Made by a program: the position numbers and the translations under genes. Below the pieces are notes generated by a model that searched no databases, was not told the DNA's origin, and saw only the letters and a program-made list of their open reading frames with translations. A stretch of 64,000 nt of DNA from Stagonosporopsis chrysanthemi (lineage: Eukaryota > Ascomycota > Dothideomycetes > Pleosporales > Didymellaceae), in assembly GCA_022560025.1 (NCBI GenBank), contig JAFISE010000059.1, positions 62,001 through 126,000 on the forward strand, written 5' to 3'. This document shows, in pieces, positions 1 through 10,836 of this stretch (the stretch's first letter is position 1; each line of letters opens with the position of its first letter).

Positions 1-329
1 ATGACATGATTGCGCAAGACGACCTCGACAACATCAAGGAGAAGGGCATTGCGTTCACTATCCGCTCTGTCTTCATCATCGATCCTGCCAAGAAGATCAG
101 GCTCAAGATGGATTACCCTGCGAGCACCGGCCGAAACACCGCCGAGGTACTTAGGGTCATTGATAGCTTACAAACGGGCGACAAGAAGGGTGTCGTAACG
201 CCAATCAACTGGAATGTTGGAGACGATGTCATCGTTCCGCCAAGCGTGAGCACCGAAGACGCGAAGAAGAAGTTTGGAGAGGTTAGGGAGGTCAAACCGT
301 ACCTGAGATTTACGAACGTTGGTAAATAA
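1..329 (+). CDS. 1-Cys peroxiredoxin (Prdx6/PRX1 type), 3' part only
   Basis: This is the C-terminal part of a thiol peroxidase that reduces hydrogen peroxide and organic hydroperoxides. The gene is cut by the window edge and the open frame enters at base 3. Visible family signatures are the segment FTIRSVFIIDP, followed by YPASTGRN and EVLRVIDSLQ, then TPINW, GDDVIVPPSVS and the terminal KPYLRFT. These are characteristic of the 1-Cys (Prdx6-like) C-terminal domain. The peroxidatic cysteine and the thioredoxin-fold core lie upstream, outside the window, so activity cannot be checked here. The ATG at 6 is an internal Met, not the gene start. The gene converges with the helicase gene, with about 154 nt between stop codons. 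Yeast PRX1 is mitochondrial, but location cannot be judged without the N-terminus. Confidence 0.93.
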   Translation, partial: DMIAQDDLDNIKEKGIAFTIRSVFIIDPAKKIRLKMDYPASTGRNTAEVLRVIDSLQTGDKKGVVTPINWNVGDDVIVPPSVSTEDAKKKFGEVREVKPYLRFTNVGK

Positions 330-483
330 GTGCCACAAGAAACTTTGAGAAGTGTACGATGCAGTAAGAAGCATGATAGTGTAGTATTAGACAAGGGTAT
401 CAATCCGACCCATCCACATTTAGATCCCTTCCTGCTACGCCAGGTGCCTTACGCTTTGCTCAACAAAAAAGTCAATGTCGACC

Positions 484-2991
484 TTATCGACCAACTCCAA
501 CCTTTCCAGTTCCCTTACTTTGCTTCTTCTCCGTCCACTCCTCGACCTGCTTCGCCTTGTGATAATGCGGCGCCACCTCAGTCAACCACTCTGCCTGGAT
601 CGGCGCCACACTCCTCACCCATTCCTTACTTGTACTCGTCAACTCATAAAACACAATCCAGCGATCTCTCGTCTGCTTGCGCGCCATGCAAGAGCTTGGA
701 TGAATGAAGACACTCAGTTTCTGGCTGACCGTCGAGTAACTCTGCCCATCGCGGTTCAAACGCGCAACATTCGTGAAATATCCACTTGTAAACGCCTTCA
801 GGATCTTGACGTGGTCCGAAATCCCCGACGAGCTGTGCGGCAGCTCGACTTTATCGCACAGCCGCTGCAGCTGCTCGCGCACATTGCGGACACGGTTCAG
901 CGCGCGGTAGTCGATGAAGTTTTCCTTGCACCATGCCTGGCTGAACTCGTTCTCTGTAAACTCGTTCCAGATCTTCAGGAACGCGATGAGGTCGCCTCCT
1001 GCGGCGTCTTCGCTGAAGCGCTGCTTGGCAAGGTCGGCGGCTACTTTTTTGTCCTTGGGTGCGAAGAAGAGCGTTCCTGCTTCGCTGACCATGGAGACGA
1101 GCGTGACCATCTCCTCCACACAGCCGTATTTGTCCGCAGCGAGGAGCGCTTTGCCTAGCTTGGGGTCCAGGGGCAGTTCGCTGGCGCGTCGGCCGAGCTT
1201 GGTCACTTTGCCCATCGAGTCGATGTAGCCAAGCGCGTAGAGGTGCTCGAGAGATGCGGCAATTGCGGTAGTCGAGGGCGGATCGATGAAGTCGAAGTTC
1301 AGAAGATCGTTTATGCCCATTGTCTTCAAGGTAAGCATTGGACCGTCAAGGTCACAACGTAGGATCTCAGGCTCGGTCTCCATCTGCAATTCGTTGTAGA
1401 AGGCGTACTTTGTATAGAGCCTGAAGCACATTCCAGGTCCTGTACGTCCGGCACGACCAGCTCTCTGTTCAGCACTTGCTCGCGAGCACGGTACGACCAC
1501 CAATGTGTTCATGGAGCGCTTGTGGTCGTACACCGACTGTTTTTCAAGGCCACAATCGATACAGTACCGGATACCATCAATGGTCAAACTAGTCTCTGCG
1601 ATATTGGTACTGAGAACGATCTTACGGTGACCAGGGGGTGTTGGTGCGAAAATCTTCTGTTGGTCCTCTGCTGGTAGCGCACCATATACAGGAGCGACGA
1701 TGATAGGGCCTGCCTTCGATCCAAGTTTCCGTGATGTCTCTGTTATGTACTCGGCAGCGCTTTCGATCTCTTCTGAACCCGTAAAGAATACCAAAATATC
1801 TCCAGGCCCTTGTGAGAGGTGTATTTGGAAGACTGTCGTGACGGCAGCATTCAGGTAGTTAGCTTCTGGCGAACTCGAATACAAACGCTCGATGGGATGT
1901 GTTCGACCGGGAATATTGAACAACGGCGCACCGCCGAAGTAATCTGAGAACTTTGTGGCGTTTAGGGTAGCACTGGTGACCAGAAGCCTGAACTCTGGTC
2001 GCACAGCCACAAGCTCTTTCAGCAGACTCATCAGCAAATCTGTCGCCAGTGAACGTTCGTGCGCTTCGTCGAGAACGACCGCCGAATATTCTGATAGCAA
2101 TGGGTCTGACATTAGTTGCTTCAGCATCAGACCGTCTGTGAGGTATTCAACCTTTGTCACCTCGGGCGTGATCTTGCTGTCAAAACGCACCGAGTAACCA
2201 CACTCTCGACCTAACCTCACACCCATCTCTTCGCTCACACGTTTGGCTACGGACATGGCAGCGACTCGACGTGGTTGTGTGCAGCCGACCTTGCCGTTCT
2301 TTGTGAAGCCAGACTCGTGGAGGTATTGTGGCACTTGTGTTGTCTTTCCAGAACCGGTCTCGGCCACGATGATAAGGACGGGGTGCGTTTCGCATGCCGC
2401 TAACAGCTCACTTCGATATACATATATGGGCAGACTTTTTCGAACGTCCTCCATGGTCTTGACCTTCTGCTCGGCTTCCTTCAACTGTCGCTCCAGCAGG
2501 GCCTTGTCTGGATCCGGCATTCCATCGCTCTGGAAATTTATAGCCATCTCATCTGAGAAGACGAATTCGTAGTCATCGGCAGAAACCCGTTCAGCCTTCT
2601 TGACCTGGCTTTTGATCTTATTCATCTGCTCCTCCTCCCACAGCTGCACCTCGCTCTTGTCGTACCCCTTCTCCCGCTCATTGTGCCGTTTTGTGAGAGT
2701 GTTATTTCGGCTCCCATCAGCGTCTGGTAAGAGGTATCCGTCGAGGTGTTCGTCGATAGCGTTTCGTGCTTCGGCGAGTCGCAATGTCTCTCGGTTTCTC
2801 GCAAAGTCCTTCCTCTCGGCTTCTGTAAGCTTGGAACCTAGCCTCTCTTCTTCGTCGGCCTCTTCTGCGACTTGGCGCCGCAGCAGAGCAAGTTGTTGCG
2901 CCTCACGTTGGGCAAGATATGTTTGACGCGCATTTCGTCGTAACTCGCTGATATCTTCGTCGCCCGTTCTGCGCCTTTTTGTGTCTGACAT
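484..2991 (-). CDS. PRP2: Spliceosomal DEAH-box ATP-dependent RNA helicase, PRP2/DHX16 type
   Basis: An intronless gene of 835 codons. The product belongs to the DEAH/RHA helicases. In this family Prp2 (DHX16; Cdc28 in fission yeast) remodels the activated spliceosome before the first step of splicing. Visible motifs are the P-loop GSGKTT (residues 213-218), DEAH (308-311), SAT (340-342), motif V STNIAETSLTIDG (461-473) and motif VI QRAGRAGRTGPG (509-520). HA2 and OB-fold segments follow. Residues 1-185 form a charged, coiled-coil-prone extension; its YEFVF segment before the core resembles Prp2/DHX16 rather than Prp16, Prp22 or Prp43. I chose the ATG at 2991, which begins MSDTKRRR; the open frame continues about 70 codons further upstream from a non-ATG codon with no helicase homology. 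The assignment among spliceosomal DEAH paralogues is by recall, not alignment. Confidence 0.93.
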   Translation of the reverse strand: MSDTKRRRTGDEDISELRRNARQTYLAQREAQQLALLRRQVAEEADEEERLGSKLTEAERKDFARNRETLRLAEARNAIDEHLDGYLLPDADGSRNNTLTKRHNEREKGYDKSEVQLWEEEQMNKIKSQVKKAERVSADDYEFVFSDEMAINFQSDGMPDPDKALLERQLKEAEQKVKTMEDVRKSLPIYVYRSELLAACETHPVLIIVAETGSGKTTQVPQYLHESGFTKNGKVGCTQPRRVAAMSVAKRVSEEMGVRLGRECGYSVRFDSKITPEVTKVEYLTDGLMLKQLMSDPLLSEYSAVVLDEAHERSLATDLLMSLLKELVAVRPEFRLLVTSATLNATKFSDYFGGAPLFNIPGRTHPIERLYSSSPEANYLNAAVTTVFQIHLSQGPGDILVFFTGSEEIESAAEYITETSRKLGSKAGPIIVAPVYGALPAEDQQKIFAPTPPGHRKIVLSTNIAETSLTIDGIRYCIDCGLEKQSVYDHKRSMNTLVVVPCSRASAEQRAGRAGRTGPGMCFRLYTKYAFYNELQMETEPEILRCDLDGPMLTLKTMGINDLLNFDFIDPPSTTAIAASLEHLYALGYIDSMGKVTKLGRRASELPLDPKLGKALLAADKYGCVEEMVTLVSMVSEAGTLFFAPKDKKVAADLAKQRFSEDAAGGDLIAFLKIWNEFTENEFSQAWCKENFIDYRALNRVRNVREQLQRLCDKVELPHSSSGISDHVKILKAFTSGYFTNVARLNRDGQSYSTVSQKLSVFIHPSSCMARKQTRDRWIVFYELTSTSKEWVRSVAPIQAEWLTEVAPHYHKAKQVEEWTEKKQSKGTGKVGVGR

Positions 2992-3535
2992 GATAGGCTG
3001 TGTAAGCGAAGGGAATGAGACGAAGCGCCACGATCTGTGCGACGAGCGCGAGTGTATGCGCGGTGAATTTGAAAGCACGTGTGTGGAGTGAAGCCTTGGA
3101 GGGGAGCTCAACCTTGGGAAATGTTCGGCGAAGGCGGAGGTGAGCACAGACCATCTGATTGATGTCAAGCTCCCTCGTCCAGCCGAAGAAGAACATGACA
3201 CCGCAGTCTCTTATTCAACAGAGCATATCAGAACACCAAACGAGCACACAAATGTCTCCCCTCACCCTCCAGTCCGCATGGCGAGCTGAGCACTACATCA
3301 GCTGTGAAGAGCCTCGAACAATAGTTTTGCCACAATCAGTGCACATGTGCCAACGAGCGGGTTTGTAGCCAATATCTAATCAATGGTAATGGCCCGGAAA
3401 TCTTGATGAATTTGGGATTTTTTCTCCCGAATGATGAGCAGGTGTGTGGCTACGACAAGTTGTGAATAGATTACAGACGAACGACTGAACACCCCCTCGC
3501 ACCCTGTCACACATGAATTGGCTTCATATCAAAGA

Positions 3536-4209
3536 TTAGTTCTCGGGAACAGCAGGCGCCGCCGTTCTGAGCGATATCGGTACGTGATCACGAGAGACCT
3601 TGGTGCTTGCGGCATTCCACATGATCCTGTGGCTGTCAGCGAGGAAACATAGCTTCCTTCCACTCGACGACTCACTTGTACAAACCTGTTTCGTTTGCCG
3701 GCGTTGCGACAAAATTCATTTCGATTGCGCCAGCGTTCTGGTTGTTGTACGCCCACCCACCAAACAGCCCGAAGCCTTTGATTATCATGCCTTCGGGCAT
3801 GTCATCCTCTGAGGCAAAGCCGACGGTCTTCAGGTCATCAGCATCGGCACCGATGTACATGGACGGCAGTTTCGGCCACAACACATCGCCCTCTGGCGAT
3901 GCCACAAATCTGAGGTCCTCCGTAAGAGCAACTGATGTTGTTAATCTTTGCTCGCTAGATGTAGCTCTTCACCTACGCGTTACGTTCACAGCCTCGAAGG
4001 ACGGTGCTTGGTGTCCGAGATATGCTTGACCTGCCAACGTCAATCATTGTAGAACTTCGGATGGGGGTGATCTTACCGTCTGCATGAAACAGCTTCATGC
4101 CGGTTGGTAGGTTGGCACCGTACGCATATAAGCTGAAGTTGCTTGCTGCAGACGCAACGCCCTGGGCACAGGCCAACAAAGTTACGACCGAAGACAATTG
4201 GAAGAGCAT
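3536..4209 (-). CDS. Small secreted protein, function unknown (four exons)
   Basis: The proposed CDS is 4209-4077, 4030-3977, 3931-3676 and 3626-3536, giving 177 aa. Introns are 46, 45 and 49 nt, each GT..AG, and the phases join cleanly. The first 20 or so residues (MLFQLSSVVTLLACAQGVASA) look like a secretion signal. The mature part is Gly/Ala/Asn-rich with runs such as LYAYGANLPTG, GFGLFGGWAYNN and a C-terminal tail with NAAST. It contains possible N-glycosylation sites (NFS, NVT, NET). It looks like a member of the small secreted or cell-surface proteins common in plant-associated Dothideomycetes, but I cannot name a family. It is transcribed in the same direction as the PRP2 gene and lies about 545 nt upstream of that gene's start. 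Confidence 0.75.
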
Positions 4210-6405
4210 GATATCGAACGTGACAAATGGATCGAGAAGTCTGTTCAGAAGTGATGGTGAGACCTAGATGTATAGCAGAAGCGTGGTGTATATGGTCAAT
4301 TCTCAAGACCTGCTGACTGTTGATATCTCACCCAAAATCGACTTTCGTCCAAACTCTTCTTTGGGGAGTCCAGGCTTACGAATCTCCGATGTGGTTCCTG
4401 CAACAGCCAGGAATAAATCGATAGATTAGACCCGCATACATCATGACACTCCCGTTAGATGCGACACCGGGCCCAGTGTGGATCGTTGTCCAGGTACAGG
4501 AGAGGCGATTGTACAAGAAGTCAAAAGTAGAAGCACTGCAGGGATCTCGTTCCTGCATTAGTTCGGTTAAGACTTCCGACTGATGGTGGCGATCGCCTCA
4601 CCGGTCAGTGCTTCTACGTCAGAGCCTTTTGCTACTCCACATGGCAGCTCGGATACGGTAAGAACGTATTGGCATCCCAGTGACGTCTCGGAGAGCATCT
4701 GCCGAGCCTCTAAGGTTGTCTCCGATATGTCTTAGCCGACCTCGCATGATGCTCAATCTGAAGTGGATCACAGATCCCAGACCTCATTTCCCGGAAGCCT
4801 CCACAGCCAATTCTTGCAAGCTTTCGCAGTCCTCAGTGATTGGAAAGACTGCAGAGTTCACATCTTGTGTTACCGAAGCAAGACTGTCTGCTGAATAAGT
4901 GATTATGCTTCGCGAGCGGCACGTGCGGCGTAATTGTAACCCACCTTTACTGTAAGTTTAAAGGCACTACTCTGTATCTTTTGTCCGAAGACAAGTGGAA
5001 TTCATGACACGTGTTGTACAAAGAACCTTATTTCTTTTGAGCGATCGTTCTTGGGTGCAATGGATCCTTTAGTTAGCTACAACACCTACAGCACTTTCTC
5101 TAAATTTATTTCGCAGATATGTAGTGCTTACTACTCTCATACCTTGGGCTATCAAAGTTAGATGTTAGATGTATTCTGCAGAAATTCTAGCGCGAACAGA
5201 AGAGCTAGCTAGGGTAGCATGTAAATCGATCAGCCAAAAGAAACGAGATACTTCGTACAATGCTTGAGCCTCATTCAGACCAACCGCAATAGGCACTAGT
5301 GGCCGTTAAAATAAACAGCTGCCGGTATTAACCCTAGCGTCAGATTCAGTGGATCGAGATACGCGAGGGAACTACTACCGCACCTCCATTACACGATAAT
5401 GCGAGTCTCGAAATTCGATACTCACTCCAGATTCTACTCATTTCGGGAGATTGTTCCTCAACCTCTCGGAACGTCCGCCACCGCGGCTGTCATACGCCGC
5501 CCCAGGCCAACCCCTGATGGTGGTGGTCTCCGTTGCTGCTTCTGCAGGTACAGTCCCTTTGAGATGAACAATTCTAGGACGATTCGTACACCTGTCTCGC
5601 GAATTGTACCCGCCGTCATGATGATAGACTTGGCCATCACCAAAGCGAAAACAAAGCTTTTCGAGGACGACGAGGAAGGCGAAAATTATGCATAACACGC
5701 GGCCGGCATCTCTAGTCGGCGGAACTAGTAGAATGCTCGTGCTTTGACGATCGCGTGGTCTTCCTGTGGAGATGACAGATAGAAGCGGATCTGTGGTTTG
5801 CACTACTCGCATTCAGGCGTGTTCATGTGCATCTTGACTCTTTCTTTAGTGCAGCTGCTGCGCTCGGACTCGCGCTGCCTGAAAAAATGGACTCAATGTA
5901 CACTACCGCCACTGGCTACCCGCAGAGCGCGCTCGTAGCAAAGATACGGATAACTAATGCAGCCAGTCAAAGCTTGCGTCCAGCTTACGAATGACCAAGC
6001 CGTGTCAAGATCAGCACGGGTACCTTTCTTCAGCAGGGGTACTGGTGAGAGTAGTTGTGTCTGCCCAACAAGCGCCGCAGATGTCGGGTTTCCCTGCGTT
6101 ATCATTCCTTCGAGAAGAGCCTTCTGAGATCGAGCTTCTATGATGCGGCTACACGGATGGTACATCGCGCTATTGGCTGCTTGATGTCCACCGTAGGATC
6201 GTTAGTTGAGTAATCGTGCTCTTTAGGGCGAAATCGACCGCAGTGGAGGTCAGGTTGTGACGGCTGCATCATGAGTCTGCTCTTGAGCATAGATCTTGAG
6301 CAGTTATATGAGGTGATTTGACGCCCGACACTACTCACTTTTCACATTCGCTCTGTTCGAGACATCAAGTCCGCCACTTCCTCTGCCCTTAATTGAGAAC
6401 TGACC
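4210..6405. other. 2.2 kb intergenic stretch, no gene recognised
   Basis: This stretch lies between the divergent secreted-protein gene and the laccase gene. It holds only short open frames (up to about 120 codons) without recognisable domains or a consistent splice model. It probably carries both promoters. AT-rich segments around 4.9-5.4 kb show no repeats or transposon termini that I can see. Confidence 0.5.
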
Positions 6406-8320
6406 ATGAGATCTATCTCCTCGTTTGCTTGCCTTGCGGTGGTCGCGAATGCCATACCAGCACCGCAGGCAGGAGGCACGTTCTCACCGGCTACCCAAAA
6501 TACTACCGCACCACCATCCTCTGTTTGCGAAGGCAATACTGCAGACGATAGGAGTCAGTGGTGCGCTGACAGCATCGACACTGATTGGTACAACTATGTT
6601 CCCAATACCGGCGCCACGCGAGAGGTGAGTATTTTCAATGCCAACATTCTACGATGCTGACCTCGTTTCAGTACTGGCTCGGCATCACCAACATGACTAT
6701 TGCACCAGATGGCTTTGGGCGTATCGCCCTTGGTGTTAATAACTCCATTCCAGGACCTACCATCGAGGCCAATTGGGTGAGTGATTTCGCTTGAAGGATT
6801 CGGTCCTATCTAATGATATCCAGGGCGATACTATCAAGGTACATGTGACAAACAGCCTTCAGAACAATGGCACAACGATCCACTGGCATGGATTTCGTCA
6901 GAACTACACAGTCCAGGAGGACGGTGTTCCCTCCATTATACAATGTCCTGATGCTGTAAGTGTGCCAGTAACCCTTCACAGACTTCTCAGTGACCCAATC
7001 TAGCCTGGAACTACACACACCTACACCCTACGTGCGACCCAATATGGCACTAGCTGGTATCATTCTCATTACGCACTTCAAGCTTGGGCCGGTGTGTTTG
7101 GTGCCATTGTTATTCATGGACCAGCCACTGCCAACTACGACGTTGATCTCGAGCCCATCGTGATCACGGATTGGAGCCACGCAACTGTCGACGCTCTTTA
7201 CGGCTACGCCCAAGAAGTTGGCCCGCCTCAGATGGATACTGCTCTCATCAACGGCAAGGGAACTTACAATGGCACTGGAGGCGAGCGTTACGAAGTAACT
7301 TTCGAAGCTGGCAAGAAGTATAGGATGCGATTTGTCAACTCGGCGGTTGACTCCTACTTTAAGCTCTCCCTCGACGGACACAAGATGACAGTCATTGCCA
7401 TGGATTTTGTGCCTGTTGAGCCTTTCGAGATTGACGTTCTGGATTTCACTATGGGTCAGCGCTACGATGTGATTATCGAAGCAAACCAGAAAGCCTCGAA
7501 CTACTGGTTCCGTGCTATTCCGCAGGCGGCCTGCTCTAACAACGCCAACAGCAACGATATCCGCGGCATTGTGCGATACAGCGGCGCATCAAGCGGCAAT
7601 CCAACGACCACTGCATGGGAAGCAAACTCTATCGACGATTGTGTTGATGTAGACTACTCTCTTCTCAAGCCCCACCTCAAGCATTCAGTCACCGTTCCTG
7701 AGCTCCAAGATCCCGAGCTTGCGGTCAGCGTGGCCAAGGGCGCGGATAACATGTTCAAATGGGACATTGGCCTCAACAGCATGCACGTCATCTGGGATAA
7801 CCCTTCGCTCCTGCAGATCGCCGAGGGGAACGCAACCTGGGAAAACGCCGAAAACGTTTACCTGCTGCCCGAGGCGAACAAGTGGGTTTACTGGGTCATC
7901 GACACGAAACTTCCAGTTCCGCACCCAATCCACTTGCATGGCCATGATTTCTACATTCTGGCTCAGTCAGCTAGTGCGACGTTCGATTCGAGCGTGAAGT
8001 TGAACCTCAATAATCCACCTCGCCGTGACGTCGCTACTCTACCTGCGAGTGGCTACCTAGTAATTGCTTTTTATACTGACAATCCGGGCACATGGCTTGT
8101 AAGTCGCCCGTCTATCATTTGGGATCAAGACTAAACTTTTTTTTAGATGCATTGTCACATTGGCTGGCATGTGGCTGAAGGTCTGGCTCTCCAATTCGTT
8201 GAGCGCGAGAGTGAGATCGCTGCCTTGGTCAACACAGCAGACCTTGAGTCAACGTGCAGAGCTTGGGACGACTTCAACTCAGAGAAATTCCGCATTGAGC
8301 AAGACGACTCAGGGGTATAA
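6406..8320 (+). CDS. Laccase (three-domain multicopper oxidase), secreted
   Basis: The CDS is 6406-6624, 6672-6776, 6824-6955, 7004-8098 and 8147-8320, giving 574 aa. The four introns are 47-48 nt, GT..AG and all phase 0. The enzyme couples one-electron oxidation of phenolic substrates to reduction of oxygen to water. The four copper-binding segments are complete: HWHG (128-131), HSH (172-174), HPIHLHGHD (459-467) and HCHIGWH (519-525). The last usually reads HCHIAWH; Gly for Ala is a small deviation. The N-terminus has a short secretion signal (MRSISSFACLAVVANA) and then a Thr/Pro-rich propeptide-like stretch. Possible roles include pigment formation, detoxification and lignin or phenolic degradation; the sequence does not distinguish these. 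The C-terminus ends IEQDDSGV, without the DSGL/I/V processing tail followed by further residues seen in some ascomycete laccases. Confidence 0.95.
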
Positions 8321-9489
8321 AGACTGTGTATTACAGAATAGCCTATTTGTTATACACATAAATACGATAATCCATTCCACATATCATTTCGTACATCATC
8401 TCGAGCAGGTGTTTGTGTTTAGGACCAGGTACGCCCAGGTGGAGAAAAGCCCAGAATTGGAGGTAGTCAAGAGCAGCGAGTGATCCTCTTGTAGGTTGAC
8501 AATGCCCTTGAGGAATACAATACTTTTACTTCTATCAAAGTACGGCTGCATCTGTGGTAAGAATCTCCAGGGTTAATGTTTGAAAACATACTGATTAAGT
8601 TTAATCAGAAGCCGTGCTCCAAGAGGCTAATCACGTGGTTCACATGGCTAAGAAACAATGCTCGCTTCTGCTTCACACCCTTTGACGTGATCTAATCATC
8701 GCTTTCCGAAGTTATCGCACGTACAACTTCATGAAACTAACCCTAGCTCGACTTTGCTCTTCACGATCTTCATTACTGAATGTTTGGTCCTGGTCAATCT
8801 TGCCTGCTTGTCCATTCATTTGTTTGTTCGTCCACTCCCTGAAGCAGCTCCTGCGAATCACGCAAGTTATTCTCGCCACATCTTCAACGACGTGTGTTGG
8901 CCAGACATATTAGAGCCAAGCAAGAGACCAACCATGATACGTGCGAAACCGTTTGTGAGAAACTAGACCACTAGACGGAGTTCAATTCAGATGTCTCAGT
9001 CTTACTTCTTGTACAACAGACAGCGGAACACAACGCAGCTGCAACACTGCGCCACGACTAAGATTTCTAAGCTTGTATCATCACCACTTCAGGGGCGTAG
9101 GTTCTAGATATTAACGTACTTCACTGTGTCTCATATCACATCATGGATTATTAAGATAGGATATTACTTGACATGACTTTGCTCCATAACACCGCTTGAA
9201 TCAGGCGCTGTACTGTATCGTCAAATTCGAGACGTGCATCACAGCAGACACATTGATGGGATCAAGTATACTGCCCTAGATATGGCAGGAAACCCCCTTC
9301 AAGAAAGAGCCCAGCTGTGTCTGACGTGCTCGCACACACCTCCCACAAGTGTGTACGTGTTCTGTAGGATGTGCTGTCCTGCTGCTGGCAAGACAATAGC
9401 TTCCAAGAGTATATATGGACCCAATGAAGATCTTCACAGGTCTCAAGGTTTAAAATTACTTATCCACAACTAGATCTGACCAATGCAAC
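8321..9489. other. 1.2 kb intergenic region
   Basis: Nothing coding is recognised. The open frames are short and lack domain signatures. The region contains the laccase 3' flank and the promoter of the next gene. Confidence 0.5.
9410..9416 (+). promoter_or_regulatory. TATA-box candidate
   Basis: TATATAT lies 80 nt upstream of the ATG at 9490. This supports that start and direction of transcription. Confidence 0.4.
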
Positions 9490-10353
9490 ATGAACATCTT
9501 TGACCTCACCGTCATCCCACGAGACCACACACAGGCCCTTGCTCTGTGTCTAGAACGACAGCATGCCATATCATCACAAATTATGGATGCGATTGAAACA
9601 CTTGAGACGACAGCCCTAAAGTCGCCAAAAACTGACACGCAACAGCCATACATCACTCACCCCCAGTTTTCCCAAGCGGCCCTTATAAGCCACTTATATG
9701 GAGAACAATCATATCTCACTCACCCAAACGGCGTTGGAGAACTAGACGTCACGCCCGCCTGCCACAATCGACCCGCACCCTCCTGGCAGTACAACGATCC
9801 ACTTCTCCAAATAGAACCACAAGACGAGCTAGCACACATCACGCAGCTGACCCGCTTGTGGGAAGACTGTATCTCCCAACTGAGCACTGCACAACACCAT
9901 GCGGTCAACACAATCCACGCCCTTTTCGATATAGAACACGAGCTGCACGCCACGCAGTACGGTCGGCGGCCCCAGGAACAGGGCGGAAACTGGTCTCACA
10001 AGCAAGGCGTCACCTCCAATGGCCAGCATACGTTCACGGCGGGTCCCGGCAGGACTGCTGTAAACGCACCAGCCTTTCTATCCGCCTACCTACCCGCGCC
10101 CTCCCCTCCACCCTCTCCACCCGCCGACTCGCCAGGTACAAAGCGCTGCATGGTGGGCCGGCCGGTGGGCAAAGTGCTGAAACCGAGTGATCCGTACTAC
10201 CACCTTGGGGTATGCGACAAGCACCATGATAGGAGCGTGTTTGAGACAAATATGCAGATGCAGCAAAACATGGAGGGCGCGTACAGGATGCGAGAGCATG
10301 CGTGGAAGTGCAGTGGGGAGGGGACGAAGCGGAGGACCATGCAGCGATTGTAA
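9490..10353 (+). CDS. Hypothetical protein, single exon, 287 aa
   Basis: An ATG-initiated open frame of 288 codons with no intron. I recognise no family. The N-terminal half (about 1-165) is rich in His, Gln and Leu, with helical stretches such as LALCLERQHAISSQIMDAIETLE and EHELHATQY. The middle (about 185-215) is Pro/Ser-rich (APSPPPSPPADSP). The C-terminal 75 residues are basic and contain Cys and His (KRCMVGRPVG, GVCDKHHD, HAWKCSGEG) but form no recognisable zinc finger. The TATA-like element 80 nt upstream and the length of the frame favour a real gene. It converges on the KAR9 gene, with 483 nt between ends. A lineage-specific regulatory protein is possible, but this is a guess. Confidence 0.6.
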   Translation: MNIFDLTVIPRDHTQALALCLERQHAISSQIMDAIETLETTALKSPKTDTQQPYITHPQFSQAALISHLYGEQSYLTHPNGVGELDVTPACHNRPAPSWQYNDPLLQIEPQDELAHITQLTRLWEDCISQLSTAQHHAVNTIHALFDIEHELHATQYGRRPQEQGGNWSHKQGVTSNGQHTFTAGPGRTAVNAPAFLSAYLPAPSPPPSPPADSPGTKRCMVGRPVGKVLKPSDPYYHLGVCDKHHDRSVFETNMQMQQNMEGAYRMREHAWKCSGEGTKRRTMQRL

Positions 10354-10836
10354 GAGGTGTGGTGGGTTAGCTAGGGGATTGTAATTGACTAGTCGATTAC
10401 TATGGTATCTCTATCTTTACAGCACGTTGAGCGACGCTCAAATGTACCATCAGGTTCTTCCTCTGCAATGTTATGTTGGAAAGTGGGGCTCTCTATGGGG
10501 AGCGTGGTGTACAAGTGCGTGTGTGTTTGGGACTGTAGGATGCGGTCCTTGATGTACAAATGCGTGCTGTATTCGAAAACAAATGCTGCAAACCAAGCAT
10601 CAAACACCAGGGTATAGGATACGTCCTCCCATCCGCCATGAACGCCGGTACATGCAATCCATGTACCATGTGACAAACTGCTCTCGCGTCGTAGAACGCT
10701 AGGTAATGGCGCAGAAGCATGAAAAAAGACATGGACCAGCCAGGGTCCACCATATGAAGTAAGAAAAGGAGTGCGAAGAAGCCAATTGCAGACCAAGGCT
10801 TTAGGTCTCGAGGAGATACGGACGCTTTGTGAGAGC

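Noticed and set aside
475..1158. 227-codon plus-strand frame antisense to PRP2
   Set aside because: Antisense to conserved helicase sequence, with no domain of its own.
5438..5812. Possible minus-strand gene around 5.4-5.8 kb
   Set aside because: Two overlapping frames look weakly protein-like (one with a hydrophobic stretch), but no consistent start, intron or family match could be found.
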